Shown in pieces: positions 46,572-57,700 of a stretch of DNA of 64,000 bases (positions within the stretch are counted from its first letter, which is position 1; each line of letters starts with the position of its first letter). A program made the translations under genes and the position numbers. The notes under the pieces are model-generated. The model saw only the letters and a list, made by a program, of their open reading frames with translations. It was not told the DNA's origin and searched no databases. This stretch comes from Branchiostoma floridae (lineage: Eukaryota > Chordata > Leptocardii > Amphioxiformes > Branchiostomatidae), in assembly GCF_000003815.2 (NCBI RefSeq), contig NC_049996.1:14009929-14073928 (forward strand). Direction: 5' to 3'.

Positions 46572-47163
46572 GTAAAAAAAAACATCCGTAAGAAAAGTTT
46601 CTGACGTAAGCTAGCACATGCTGTCTGCAATGTCTAACCATTTACAAAACTTATCCAGTTGTTTGAGTAACGTTTATATTGTGTAGCTTTTATGTCCAGC
46701 CTTCATCGACGCATATATAATGACATATAAATAAAAAGTCATTACTAAATGTGCCGTGCCATAGATGTTGATCGATTGGTGTAGGATCAAGCGCAGTCCC
46801 TTTACACCACTACCAGGCGCCATATTTTGTACATTTTCAATGCGCACTTTTGCTCAACGTTTCATCTGAATATTTTATCTACATATTTGTTCTTGAACTA
46901 GACACTAGTATTAACGTTATGCAACGATTTTGCCTGTCATGGTGATTGTAACGTCCCCTGTTACAGTTATTTATTGTGCTTGACTAAAATGTCCAGTGCA
47001 AAAACTTATGTGTTTTTTATTATGGCTTACCCTCCTATGCCCTCCGCTCCCCTCTTTTGGGCAGCTTCTGTTCAAGTTTAGTGGATGTAACCTTCCCTGC
47101 CCGGCCCCCTACCTTTTCTCATTCTATTGCTCTCATCATGACCGATATGTATTCACGACCTAC

Positions 47164-47340
47164 CTTTCATAAAATAAGACGTTCTAGGGTCCATCCTATA
47201 GCTGTAGCACACACAACAGGCAGTTTACGCCTTTCTTCTTCAGTCCAGAAGGACGCCAAACATGTTTCATGGGCATCGTCGTCCTCTACTTCCGGGTGTG
47301 TGGTTACCAGGTGACCCCTGGTGACCCGTGTGAAAGGACG
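47164..47340 (-). other. Probable PM20D1 5' untranslated exon
   Basis: On the minus strand a donor-like AAAG|GTAGGT ends the stretch at 47,164, matching the acceptor at 46,571. The upstream border is a guess. An open frame without ATG crosses the stretch but stops before the donor, so it is most likely non-coding. Confidence 0.3.
47312..47327. promoter_or_regulatory. DR4-type nuclear receptor element
   Basis: TGACCC CTGG TGACCC; on the minus strand two identical GGGTCA half-sites in direct repeat with a 4-base spacer. DR4 is the classical spacing for TR/LXR heterodimers with RXR. It lies at the presumed PM20D1 5' end. Function is inference. Confidence 0.35.
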
Positions 47341-47804
47341 CTCGGTAGCGCCACCTTGTGATTTAGTTAAGAAATGCAGAAAAGGGGTTCGGACTGTCGT
47401 TCAGAATCTCTGTAGCAAGTAGTATACGATGATGAGGTTTTGATGAGGACGTAGCAACAGTAAGGTTGAATAAGAGTTTAAGTCCAGAAGTTAGAAAGTG
47501 CATGTACGTTAGCTCCTGCAAAACTGCTACTTCGAGGGGAAAAGACTGTGACGGCTTTACGGAGAGTCATGATGATTGATTTTGAGCCGTAAAAATCAAG
47601 CATTTCTTTAAAACAAACTAGGCAAACTACATACCTTTGCTGACACAAAATGCCATATACATAATTAACTTGGCTTATTCATTACAATGGTAGCAATTAT
47701 ATTGCGTAAATACTGACATTTTTATCGAGTTTTGTTTGATTTCTTGCTTTCAAATCTTCTGTGTATCGTATGGTCATTCCTGTCATTAACGGAACTCTCG
47801 TTTG

Positions 47805-47845
47805 TCTCGCGAGAGTTGCTAAGGGACGAATGGCGCCCTAGCAAC
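47805..47845 (+). promoter_or_regulatory. ARMC4 promoter: TCTCGCGAGA element and RFX X-box
   Basis: The palindrome TCTCGCGAGA (47,805-47,814) is a known vertebrate promoter element. Right after it, GTTGCTAAGGG (47,815-47,825) and CCCTAGCAAC (47,836-47,845) form an inverted pair of RFX half-sites. GGCGCCCTAGCAAC (47,832-47,845) fits the X-box consensus GTNRCC-N-RGYAAC apart from one base. X-boxes control motile-cilia genes, which fits the gene that starts here. Confidence 0.6.
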
Positions 47846-47929
47846 AGGAATCAAAATAGACTGGAGCGGTGTCTGGAGCGACTTGTCCGCAGTTTTAGCT
47901 CTGCTTTTGCTGTATATTTCGTAATTTTG
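47846..47929 (+). other. ODAD2: Probable ARMC4 5' untranslated exon
   Basis: A strong donor TTTTG|GTAAGTCC ends the stretch at 47,929, and the first coding exon has an acceptor at 48,469. A short non-coding first exon starting just 3' of the promoter motifs is therefore likely; its 5' end cannot be fixed by sequence. The 136-codon frame over this region is ignored for that reason. Confidence 0.4.
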
Positions 47930-48488
47930 GTAAGTCCAAAGGTATCACACAAAGATTCTACATTTAGTGTTGCTATAAGCGAGAAATATTCGATAGTCGC
48001 CGTTGTTTTAACCGTGTTATTCGCTAGTTTCTGCGTCGTGAAAAAGGCGAGAAAGATGATCAAAATTTTTGATGGCCCCGAAACTTTTCGTTGTGATAGG
48101 TATAGAGTAATACCTGAATTATTTTACCTTCTTAAGCGATAACATAAACCAGAACACGACTAAGTTAAAGTTTATATCCCTTTAGACCATTGCCAATCAC
48201 TAAAAGACTTTTATAACGAGTTTTGCGGTGACATAGCAGAACTCTTCAGAAGGGGGAGGGGGGCGATCTCTAGAGTCGAATTTTTATGAGCTAGACCAGT
48301 TTATAACATTCGCTTGCACTGTGCTGTGTTCTGTTTTTACATTTTTCCACTCGTTAAAGTTAGAATTCAAATAAGGCTTGTACCAATATTTTATATGTTA
48401 CAGACTATTAGTTGTGCTGCATGTGTTCAAATGAATCTCATTTTGATGTTCTTTTTTCGTGATTTTTAGAAAGAGATCACAGACTATA

Positions 48489-48715
48489 ATGGGTCAGACC
48501 CTCACCCGTGCGGCCCAGTGGACGTCCGTCAGCGAGGGGGGTCAGGGGAAGCTGGAGTTCACCCCCCTCAATGAGGCGCTGCTTAACGAGATCATCAAGT
48601 TTGCAGAGGGGTTCGCGTCCAAACACCAGCAGGAGGCACAGACCGTGTTCCGCTCACCGCTAGCGTGGGAGACTCAGATTGCGCCCTCCGCATTTTCAGG
48701 GGCGTATGAAGTCAG
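48489..48715 (+). CDS. ODAD2: ARMC4 coding exon 1
   Basis: 227 bases from the ATG to a GTCAG|GTAAGC donor, phase 2. The exon itself begins at 48,470 after a T-rich TTTTTAG acceptor. The ATG at 48,459 lies upstream of that acceptor, so 48,489 is the start, matching the vertebrate MG.. start. Confidence 0.9.
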
Positions 48716-51700
48716 GTAAGCTATATCTATGTTTAGCCTCGCCCCTACTAAGAGTACATCAACTGTGAGGGGACATTCAGCAATGCCATCTCATAAACAT
48801 CTAAACAGAACAATTTTAACACTCCCCCTTCCATTTTACGTCATAGCTGATACAAACCTGATGCAAAAGGGCATCCCAGTAGAGAGAAGGTTAAACAAGT
48901 TTACAAAGTCAGTCAATTGCAGGTGTATGTTGTTGTAGCAAGTACCTGGTAATGCAATTTGTTCGTAGAATTATTTTGGTTACCTTTTCATTTGGTCCAA
49001 TATTTCATTGTTCTATGAGTATAAATCAAACTATTATTGATGGATATCAGCTGATAGATATCATAGATCAGATGCAAATATAACAATCCTACCTGAAGCA
49101 TCCTCAATCACGGGATGGATGGCTTTATGTCTCCATCCAAAGGGATGAATATAACATGTATCTGGTCTGTATCTGACTGGGTCCCTTACTGCTTAATTAG
49201 CCATTATGACAGAAGGTGTCGGAAGTTTAGAATTTAGAATATTTATCAATCCTTGTTTTGAACGTCTCTGCAGTGACAACAAGGCTGTATCGGAGGCGAA
49301 GGCCCCAGATGGACAGCCTTTACTGGTGCTGGAGGCTGCCGGGGGGAAAAACACGGTCAGCGTCAGCTCGTTCGACCAGCTGTCCGCAATCCTGAAGTAC
49401 TCCGGGGACAAGATGAGGGAGGCCAGGGCCTGCTTGGAAGGTGGGAGGCATTTAAAAGACATATTGTATTTCTTTCTTTAAACCTCATCAAATAAAGAGA
49501 CTCTTCTTACAACAACTGCTCTATATTTCCACTGATATTCCGATGACCGTCTGTCACCTTCCTCAATAAGATCAATTTCTTTTTAAAAAGTATTTTAGAA
49601 TGGTATGGTAATAAAATCACAATTGACTTCTATTGTAGCACTCTAGGTCTGTTATTAGTAGAAGCAGCGACTCACCACATTATTCTTCCCTCGGAGAGGG
49701 TAGATTAGCTACTTGAATACACCATGGTGTCTTCACTGATTAAAACTGTGCTCCTAGCTATAGTGGCTGGCCCTACTGGGGGTGAGAGATTGTATAAACA
49801 TAGGATATGTAATTCATATCTGATTGAGTGAAATGTTTTGTAAATTTTTAGCCAATCGGGATCCGGCAGCCAAGATTCTCGGGGATGGCTACGCAACGAT
49901 TGAGGGAGAAGACAACTCCATGCTGCGGCTGTTGGAGAAAGTGAAGAAGGAGGATGGACAGGAGGAGGGGGAAACTCTGCAGGCCACCATGCGGCTCCTG
50001 GTCATACTGCAGCAGTTTGATATGCAGCTGCTCAACATGTCCCTGCAGCACATCTCAAAGTAAGGGTTATATAAGGGCTGCTGTTGTAGGGGGAGGGGGG
50101 TTGGGGATGGTAACAGGAGGAGGGCGAGACTCTGCAGGCCACCATACGGCTCCTGGTCATACTGCAGCAGTTCGACATGCAGCTGCTTAAAGGGGCATTC
50201 CACTCCACACGGGAGTGTTATTTTCCGATAGATATTCATTTCAGGAAGTGATAACTGCATCCGACTTCACATTTTACGATAAAGTACCCAGTTGCTCCAC
50301 ATGCCTCAAAAGCATTCAGTCTTCTACTAAACTCCCCAAGTACCCTCTAATTGAATTAATACTATGGCTGAATACAATGCAGAACTTTTAGGTAAGGTTA
50401 CCAAGCTAATTTCAGGTTCGCTAAGAAATTTCGTCTTGTTCTTGTATTCTTTGCTATCTTATGAGCAATTTGCCTTCTCAGTGTGCTCAGCGTACCTCAT
50501 TTATTCCGAAAATATGTACGATAAACAAAGTGTCTATGCGTATAGGGAATGCATGGGTAGGGTCTACATGGGTTTAGTGAGTGTCATTATTGTTTTATAA
50601 AGCACACATCACGTAATTCATCCCAAGGTGAGTTCTACAAAATTCGGCTGATTATGTATTCATTGACACATTATTTATTGGAAAACAAGACTCCCTTCTG
50701 GAGTGGAATGCCCCTTTAACATGTCCCTGCAGCACATCTCAAAGTAAGGAAGGGTTAGGAATCAAGGAAATTAAACTACATGTAATACTCACGACTGATG
50801 TTTGCTATGAGATTAGCTTTTACCTGGCATCTGCCATGGTTTCTTCAGCTTTGATGGGTCACGTGACCGGGGGGGTTGGAGCTCACTCTCTCTCAGGTCA
50901 CCTGACTGGACGAGTGTGTTATAGATGGGAGGAGTCTCTGCAGAGTCGGTGGTATTTCACACATTTTTCCAAACCCCAGAGGGTCCTCCTAGTTTTTCAC
51001 TTGATTGTCAAGGCATGCATTTTCTTCTGTGCTCTTCAGTTGACCTCAATACAACATGATTCCTCAGATTTGAGCATATTTCAACACACTTAGTCTAAGT
51101 CTTGAAGATTTATAATTTTCTCATCCTTCAGACATGCTCTAATTTATTTCATACATCAGCCATGGAATATTTCAAACCATCTTTATTCCAACATCCCTTA
51201 CCACCTGTAAAAATTTTTCTATTATTAGGTGTTGAAGGGTTAATGTAACTGTTTGTGTATCATAGAAATATTTTAAAGACTACTTTTTTTTGGTGTTGAA
51301 GGGTTAACCTAACTAACTGTTTGTGTCCCACAGGGAAGTTCGGCTGACCCCAGCAGCAGTCAACAGTGAGGTGAAACTGCTGCAGTCCTTCTCTGGTGAT
51401 GACAGGGACAAGACAGTGCTCAAGTCCATTCAGTACACTTCAGGTAAGAATGAAACTCCTTCTGGACTTCAAACAGCCAATTCTTAATCTAAGGCCTAGG
51501 AAAAATCTGTCATTTTTCCAGTTACCCAACCTACCCTAGCAAAAATCTGCTTAACATAATAGGATTGCTAGTAGAGCAATCGTATAGAGTTTCACTGAAG
51601 CGACATCCGCCGTCTGAGTCGACCGGGCTCACCTTTCACTTATCATTTCATCCAAGAGTTTCCGGATTTTAGTTCTCATCAAGAGCTTCTACCCAGCGTG

Positions 51701-54700
51701 TCTTAACAACTGAGACACACGATTCTGCCAGTAAACGATGTCTAGCTTATTTCGGTCAACCGCTAGCCAATGCAAGGGATGCAGACAAAATATTGACCCA
51801 CATAAGTTCCTTACCTTACCTCATAACTACCCTTGGACTATGAGTTTAACTACGACATTACTGACAGACCCCATACCTACCTTCCACAGACTATAAGTTT
51901 AACAATGGTACTGACTGACCCCATACCTACCCTCTTCAGACTATGAGTTTAACAATGGTACTGATTGACCCCATACCTACCCTCCTCAGACTATGAGTTT
52001 AACAACATTACTGACTGACCCCATATCTACCCTCCACAGACTATGAGTTTAACAATGGTTGCCGGGCGCCGCCATGGCGACAGGTCCATGGGGACATCTG
52101 CTACGTGGTCATCAAACCTCACGACACTGACCTGCTGTCTGTGAGCGCCAGCACCGCCGGAGTCTACATCAACGGGGTAAGGGCTTTCTGTTCAGTGCTT
52201 TACAGAGTTTGTGTTAAAGTTCAAACTTGTAATTTTGGAATTTAAACAACAGTGACAAAATACTGCAAAGTACAATAGAAATTGTCCCTGCTGTCTGTGT
52301 GTGAGAGCACTGGCAGAGTCTGTATCAAAGGCTTTCTGTTCAATGCTTTTAGAGTTTGTGTTAAAGTTCAAACTTGTTATTTTTTAGGATTGAAACAACT
52401 GTGACCAAATACTGTTACAGTTTAATGGAAATTGTCCTAGCTTTCTGAAATGAAAATGGCCTTCAATTGAAATTATGAAACAGACAGATTATGTGGTGAA
52501 CATTTGATGTAACTTGAAAATATTGTACAAAGTCTCTCAATTCACTTACATGATGAACCTATTGGCAGTTCTTTCACTATAGAAAGCTGCAGTTTTAGCT
52601 ATCATGCAGTGTACTGGTTCTTGGTCTTTTTTTAATGTGGAAAACCATTATAACATCAGTGTCCCGAGAGAAAGTGTCTGTAGACTGGGTCTTTAGTCAC
52701 AATTATCAATAGATCAACCACCATGTAAAATATTCATGGTGCAGCATTGAGTGGCTTGTGGTCTGTCTGCTTTGTTGAACAGTCCTGATCTGGTGTCAGC
52801 TTTAAATGTTTGTTTGGGCAATAGGGCTAAAGACAATTTAATTAGAATTAGAATTCCAAATGATTGCTTTAATGCGGTTAGTACGTACAAAATATAAAGG
52901 ATATATGAAAACGCTTAAGTGTAAACTTTTAAAAGAAATCTTACAAAAATATTAGGTCAAATGGTTATTTCTTAATGAATGAAGATAGAATTATGATCAC
53001 AATGACTAATGCTGTTAAGTTAGTTTAGTACTTAAAAAGGCATAGAAATTGCATTATTTTAGCACATGAAGGATTTATGAAGTTTTCTAGTGTTTTCCGA
53101 AGGAAAGAGGATAGAATTATAATGTTGATGATTAATGCTGAAATACTTTAAAGTTTATATAGTAGTCCAAAATACAATATTGAAATTTTATTCTTTTAGC
53201 ACAAGGATTTATGGAGTTTTCTTGTGTTTTCGTAGGGCTTTGAGAAGGAGAATTTCTCGGACTTGAAGCACGACAGAGAGGGTGAAATCTACAAGGACCT
53301 GGTGACACTCCTGAAGGAGAAGTCTGCCGTGTTTGCTGAGAACATCGCAAAACAGGTAAAGACTGAGAAGTTTTGAGCATTGCCTTGGGGGCGGAGGCAT
53401 ATTTGTTGCTTTTTTTTCATCTTAATCTTTAATGATTCACTTTACACATGTGGATATCACACCACTGGTTTATGAAATGTGTCCTAACTTTGAAGATGCT
53501 AGTTAAACATGCAATAATAGAAATACTACCTGGTATACATTTGGATATCACATATCTGATGGAGGTGTATCTTGTATTCTATCCCTTAGTAATAGCTTAC
53601 AGATACTAGTAGTTGAGCAACCTTGGCAGTATTGTACAGCAAAACAAACGAATAAGTAATGAACTTATGTCACCCCAAATGACCTTTGACAGGACTATTG
53701 GATATAGGAAAATTCTTTTACACAGTCAACCAATTAGCCCTCAATTTGTTTACATTTCAATGTCTCTCAGAAACCTTCCTCATCGAAACGTGAGCAAAGT
53801 CAGTAGAAATTGGTTGTGTAGAAGAATTCTCCTATATTCTACCAACCTGATGAAATCATTTTTGGAAACGTTGACAGGATTGCAAGTTGGGTTACCTTGG
53901 CCGTATTGTACAGCAAAACAAATAAATAAACAAATGAACTTTCCTGTATCAGAATCTAAGGGAACACCTTTCTAATCAAAATGTAAGCAAAGTGATTACA
54001 AACTGTTTGTGTAAAAGAATTCTCCAACATCCTATATTCTACCAAGTTGAACCTGATGAAATTATTTTCTGACACTCTGACAGGACTTCACCCTTCGTGA
54101 GGACGAGACCACAGGAAATCAATACGACATCATGGACAGCGGAGACGAGGGAGATGGCGACAACACACACCGCACCAACGAGGACGCCAAGAAGGACAGC
54201 AAGGAGCCACAGAAGGCGGACAAACAGAAGAGCAACTTGAAGAAAACCGGAAAGGACCGGACCCCGCGGAAACAGCCGCAGCCGTCGCTGAAGTGGAAGA
54301 ACCTGGGACTGGGGGAGGAGGCTGACGAGAAAAAGTGGGTAGACCGTAGAGGTCATTTGAAAGTCATTAGAATAGAATTCCAGATATTGTGGTTTTAATT
54401 CATTGAATTTAGCTGTAATAAAGATTGGGAGTTTCTTGTAAACAACTTGATAGTTCTCTACATTGTTCAGAATAATTCCAATTCTTTTGTCCATCTATCC
54501 ATTATTTCATTTATTCGTTCATTGATTTATTCATTCTGTTGCAGAGAGGAGAAAGACCAGATCAGGGAAGGAAGTGCAGGAAAGAAGGAGAAGAAGAAGG
54601 TTACAGTCCAGGAGTCCAAGGGGCGAGTACAGTAAGTCCTACATCCTCCTTGCGTATTTGGCACACAAACCTCACATACTACTAGCGCTGGGTATCGGTA

Positions 54701-57700
54701 CAGCGTACCGGTACAAAACCGGTTTTTCTTATTGGATCGGTCCAGAAAAACCGGACCTTAAAAAATTAGGTGGACCAGATGTTGGACCGATTAGAAAATT
54801 AATATATCATTTTATCAGGTATTCACACGTTTTGGCGCTTGCAGTTGGAAGAAAATGACAAGAGTGAAGTAGAGTAGACTTTATAGTAATTTCAACAAAG
54901 TTTTACAGCCAATCGTACAGGTGCAGTGAGTTAGCGTTGTAGGATTTTAAAACGCCAGTGTGAGTCTAATACTCCACCAAACAGATTTCTTTGTAGTGAA
55001 ATGGACCATTGGTATGCGTCATACTGAATCAGGTTCAGGTCCGGACCTGGACCTGATCCTTTGGACCTGAACCGGACCTGGACCTGAATTTTCTGTACCG
55101 GTACCCAGCCCTACATACTACTAATCGCATGGACGATGCCTATAGTATATAGTATATAGCCAAACCATGATAATTGTATTATAACATTTTTGAGTCAATG
55201 TGAAAACATTACTTTGTCCTGTTTGTGAGTCGTGTATTGATCTTAGGGCTGAAAGTCAGGTACTTTTCTTAACATTTAAAATTGTTCTTGAATTTACTGA
55301 CCAACGTCACAAAGAAACCTCTTATTTTGATTTCCCATACTGTAAGACAGTGTAACTCATAGTGAAAGCCGTCTTATTCACATAATTAGTAGCGAGGTGA
55401 CCAAATTTTGTGTAATTGCCCTCCTTGATTTTATCATAGTGAGTGGTTCTTCTGAATTCCTTGTAAAATGTTGTCAGCATCTGCCATGCAGACTGGCCCT
55501 CTTTAGAGTCTGATTCATTCAATGCATCAAGATGAATCATTGTTTTTCCCTCCGACAGTCCTGTAATTAAGGGTCGTAAGTCGAAGACACCAGCTCAGGA
55601 CCAGGAGGACACGTTCAGCGAGAGTTCCACAGAGAGCATCATGACATCAACATTATCCTTGTTTCTCCCTCACACAGTCCTGTAATTAAGGGTCGCAAGT
55701 CAAAGACACCAGCCCAGGACCAGGAGGACACGTTCAGCGAGAGTTCCACAGAGAGTGAGGAGGAAGAGGAGAGCCCCGACCGGCGCCAGGAGGCGAACTC
55801 TGACCTCCCCTCCGAGTACTGGCAGATCCAGAAACTCGTCAAGTACCTCAAGGTACAGATAGAGATAAAATACGGTGTTCACCTGAGGTACCAGCCCTTC
55901 TGTGGGTAGGATTGGCCAAAGGCCAAGACCCACAGGAGGGCTGGGACTGAGGGTGATACGAGATACACTGTGTTGTATTTTATTCATGTCATACTGGCAG
56001 ATCCAGAGACTGGTACCTGAAGGTACAGACAAAGATTCAAAGTTCTACTGCCTGAAAATCCTAGGCTTTAGGTTTTGAACCACTCATACCGGGAAGGACC
56101 CCTACTCTTTTCAATACGTGTGGTGGGTTCTTAAACGAGAGGTGTGGCTCTCCTCAAACACTGGACCATTAAGAGTCCTATCCTAGGAATGGCCCTAGCC
56201 AAAGCTTGGTGAGATTGGGACAGGTTTGAAAATAGTAGGACCTAAAACATAGTACTCAAAACAACTACAGTTGGAAAATGAATCTGGATGTTGTTTAACT
56301 GTTACCTAAGGAAAGACTTCTAAACTGCTGCTGCATGTATCAATATTCCTCAGTGTTCTTTTGACAAAGCATACTCGCCGCTGTTATAAAACAACACAAG
56401 TAATCCTTTTACTTTTCCCACAGGGAGGGAACCAGACGGCCACCATCATTGCTCTGTGCTCAATGCGAGACTTTAACCTGACCCAGGAGACGTGTCAGCT
56501 GGCGATCCGAGATGTCGGGGGGCTGGAGGTTCTCATCAACCTGCTGGACACAGAGGAGATCAAGTGCAAGGTGGGAAAAGGCCAGGAGGAATTATGGGAA
56601 TGGCAATGCCTTGATTTCTATGGATAATAATTCGGGTGTTACGATGGAATGACTGGGTAACTAGCTTCACCCACGTATAAAAAAATTAAAAGTAGACTAG
56701 CATGAAATTTTCTTTTTCATAAGGAACAATTGGTAAATGGTAACATCAAGCAAGGAGCTCTCATACTCTCATCAACTGTCATACTTCCACTAGGTGCCAT
56801 ATCAAAAAACATTGTTATAGAGGCCTTCGCAAGATTGTCTTGAATATTTGAAGTGTATATACCTTAGGACTACTGATGCTGCATTTTTATGTCCCTTTCA
56901 GTGACTTTGAATTGTTTTCTTATGTGGTGGCTTATTATGGCATCCATTGAAAGTTTGAGAGTGGATGTACATGTACCTTGGTATAAAATGTCTAATACAA
57001 TGTATCTTATTTTCAAACTGTTTTACAGATTGGATCCCTGAAGATCCTGAAAGAGATCAGTCACAACGCACAGATCCGGCGTGCGATCGCGGATCTCGGG
57101 GGTCTGCAGACCATGGTGAAGATCCTGAAGTCACCTGACAAGGACCTGAAGTGCCTCGCAGCGGAAACCATCGCTAACGTGGCCAAGTTCCGTCGCGCCC
57201 GCCGTACGGTCAGACAACATGGCGGCATCAAGAAACTGGTGAGTACTGGAAAATTGTGGGGATTTAATGTTGGGATAAAATGGAGTGTTTAAGTTTGCAG
57301 TTAGAACAAGCAGACAGGCTGTCAGAAGACAGAACGGTCTAGCATTTTCATGGTGAAGAGGTTACAGCAAAAACCAGGAACAGTTAGAATTTCAACATTT
57401 ACAGTAGTTTCAAGTTTTGAATCCCCAATATGCCAGGCCCTGTGAATGATCGATCAGTTGCTCCTTCTATCATTTGAGTAAAGTACTGCATGTAGACTAT
57501 CATAGATCGTTGCATAATTATATAGCAACTCCTCTTATAGAAACAAAGTCAAGTTGCAGTTTTTCAGATAACTACAAATTCTGTGCTGATAAAATTAAGA
57601 GGTGCAATGCTTCACTTAACTGCTAGGTGTCTCTGTCAGCCTTAGTACACAGGCAGACAAACAACACTTTAAATGTTTAAGCTTGATGATCTCTTTTTCC

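Noticed and set aside
47174-47390. Minus-strand open frame of about 75 codons with TEEERRKLPVV that could be a separate gene exon
   Set aside because: It has no ATG and stops just before the donor-like site; a PM20D1 5' untranslated exon explains it better.
47732-48142. 136-codon plus-strand frame between PM20D1 and ARMC4
   Set aside because: It overlaps the ARMC4 promoter motifs and the probable non-coding first exon with its strong donor at 47,929, and resembles no known protein.
55700-56032. 110-codon minus-strand frame over ARMC4 exon 9
   Set aside because: Antisense shadow of exon 9 and the fold-back element.
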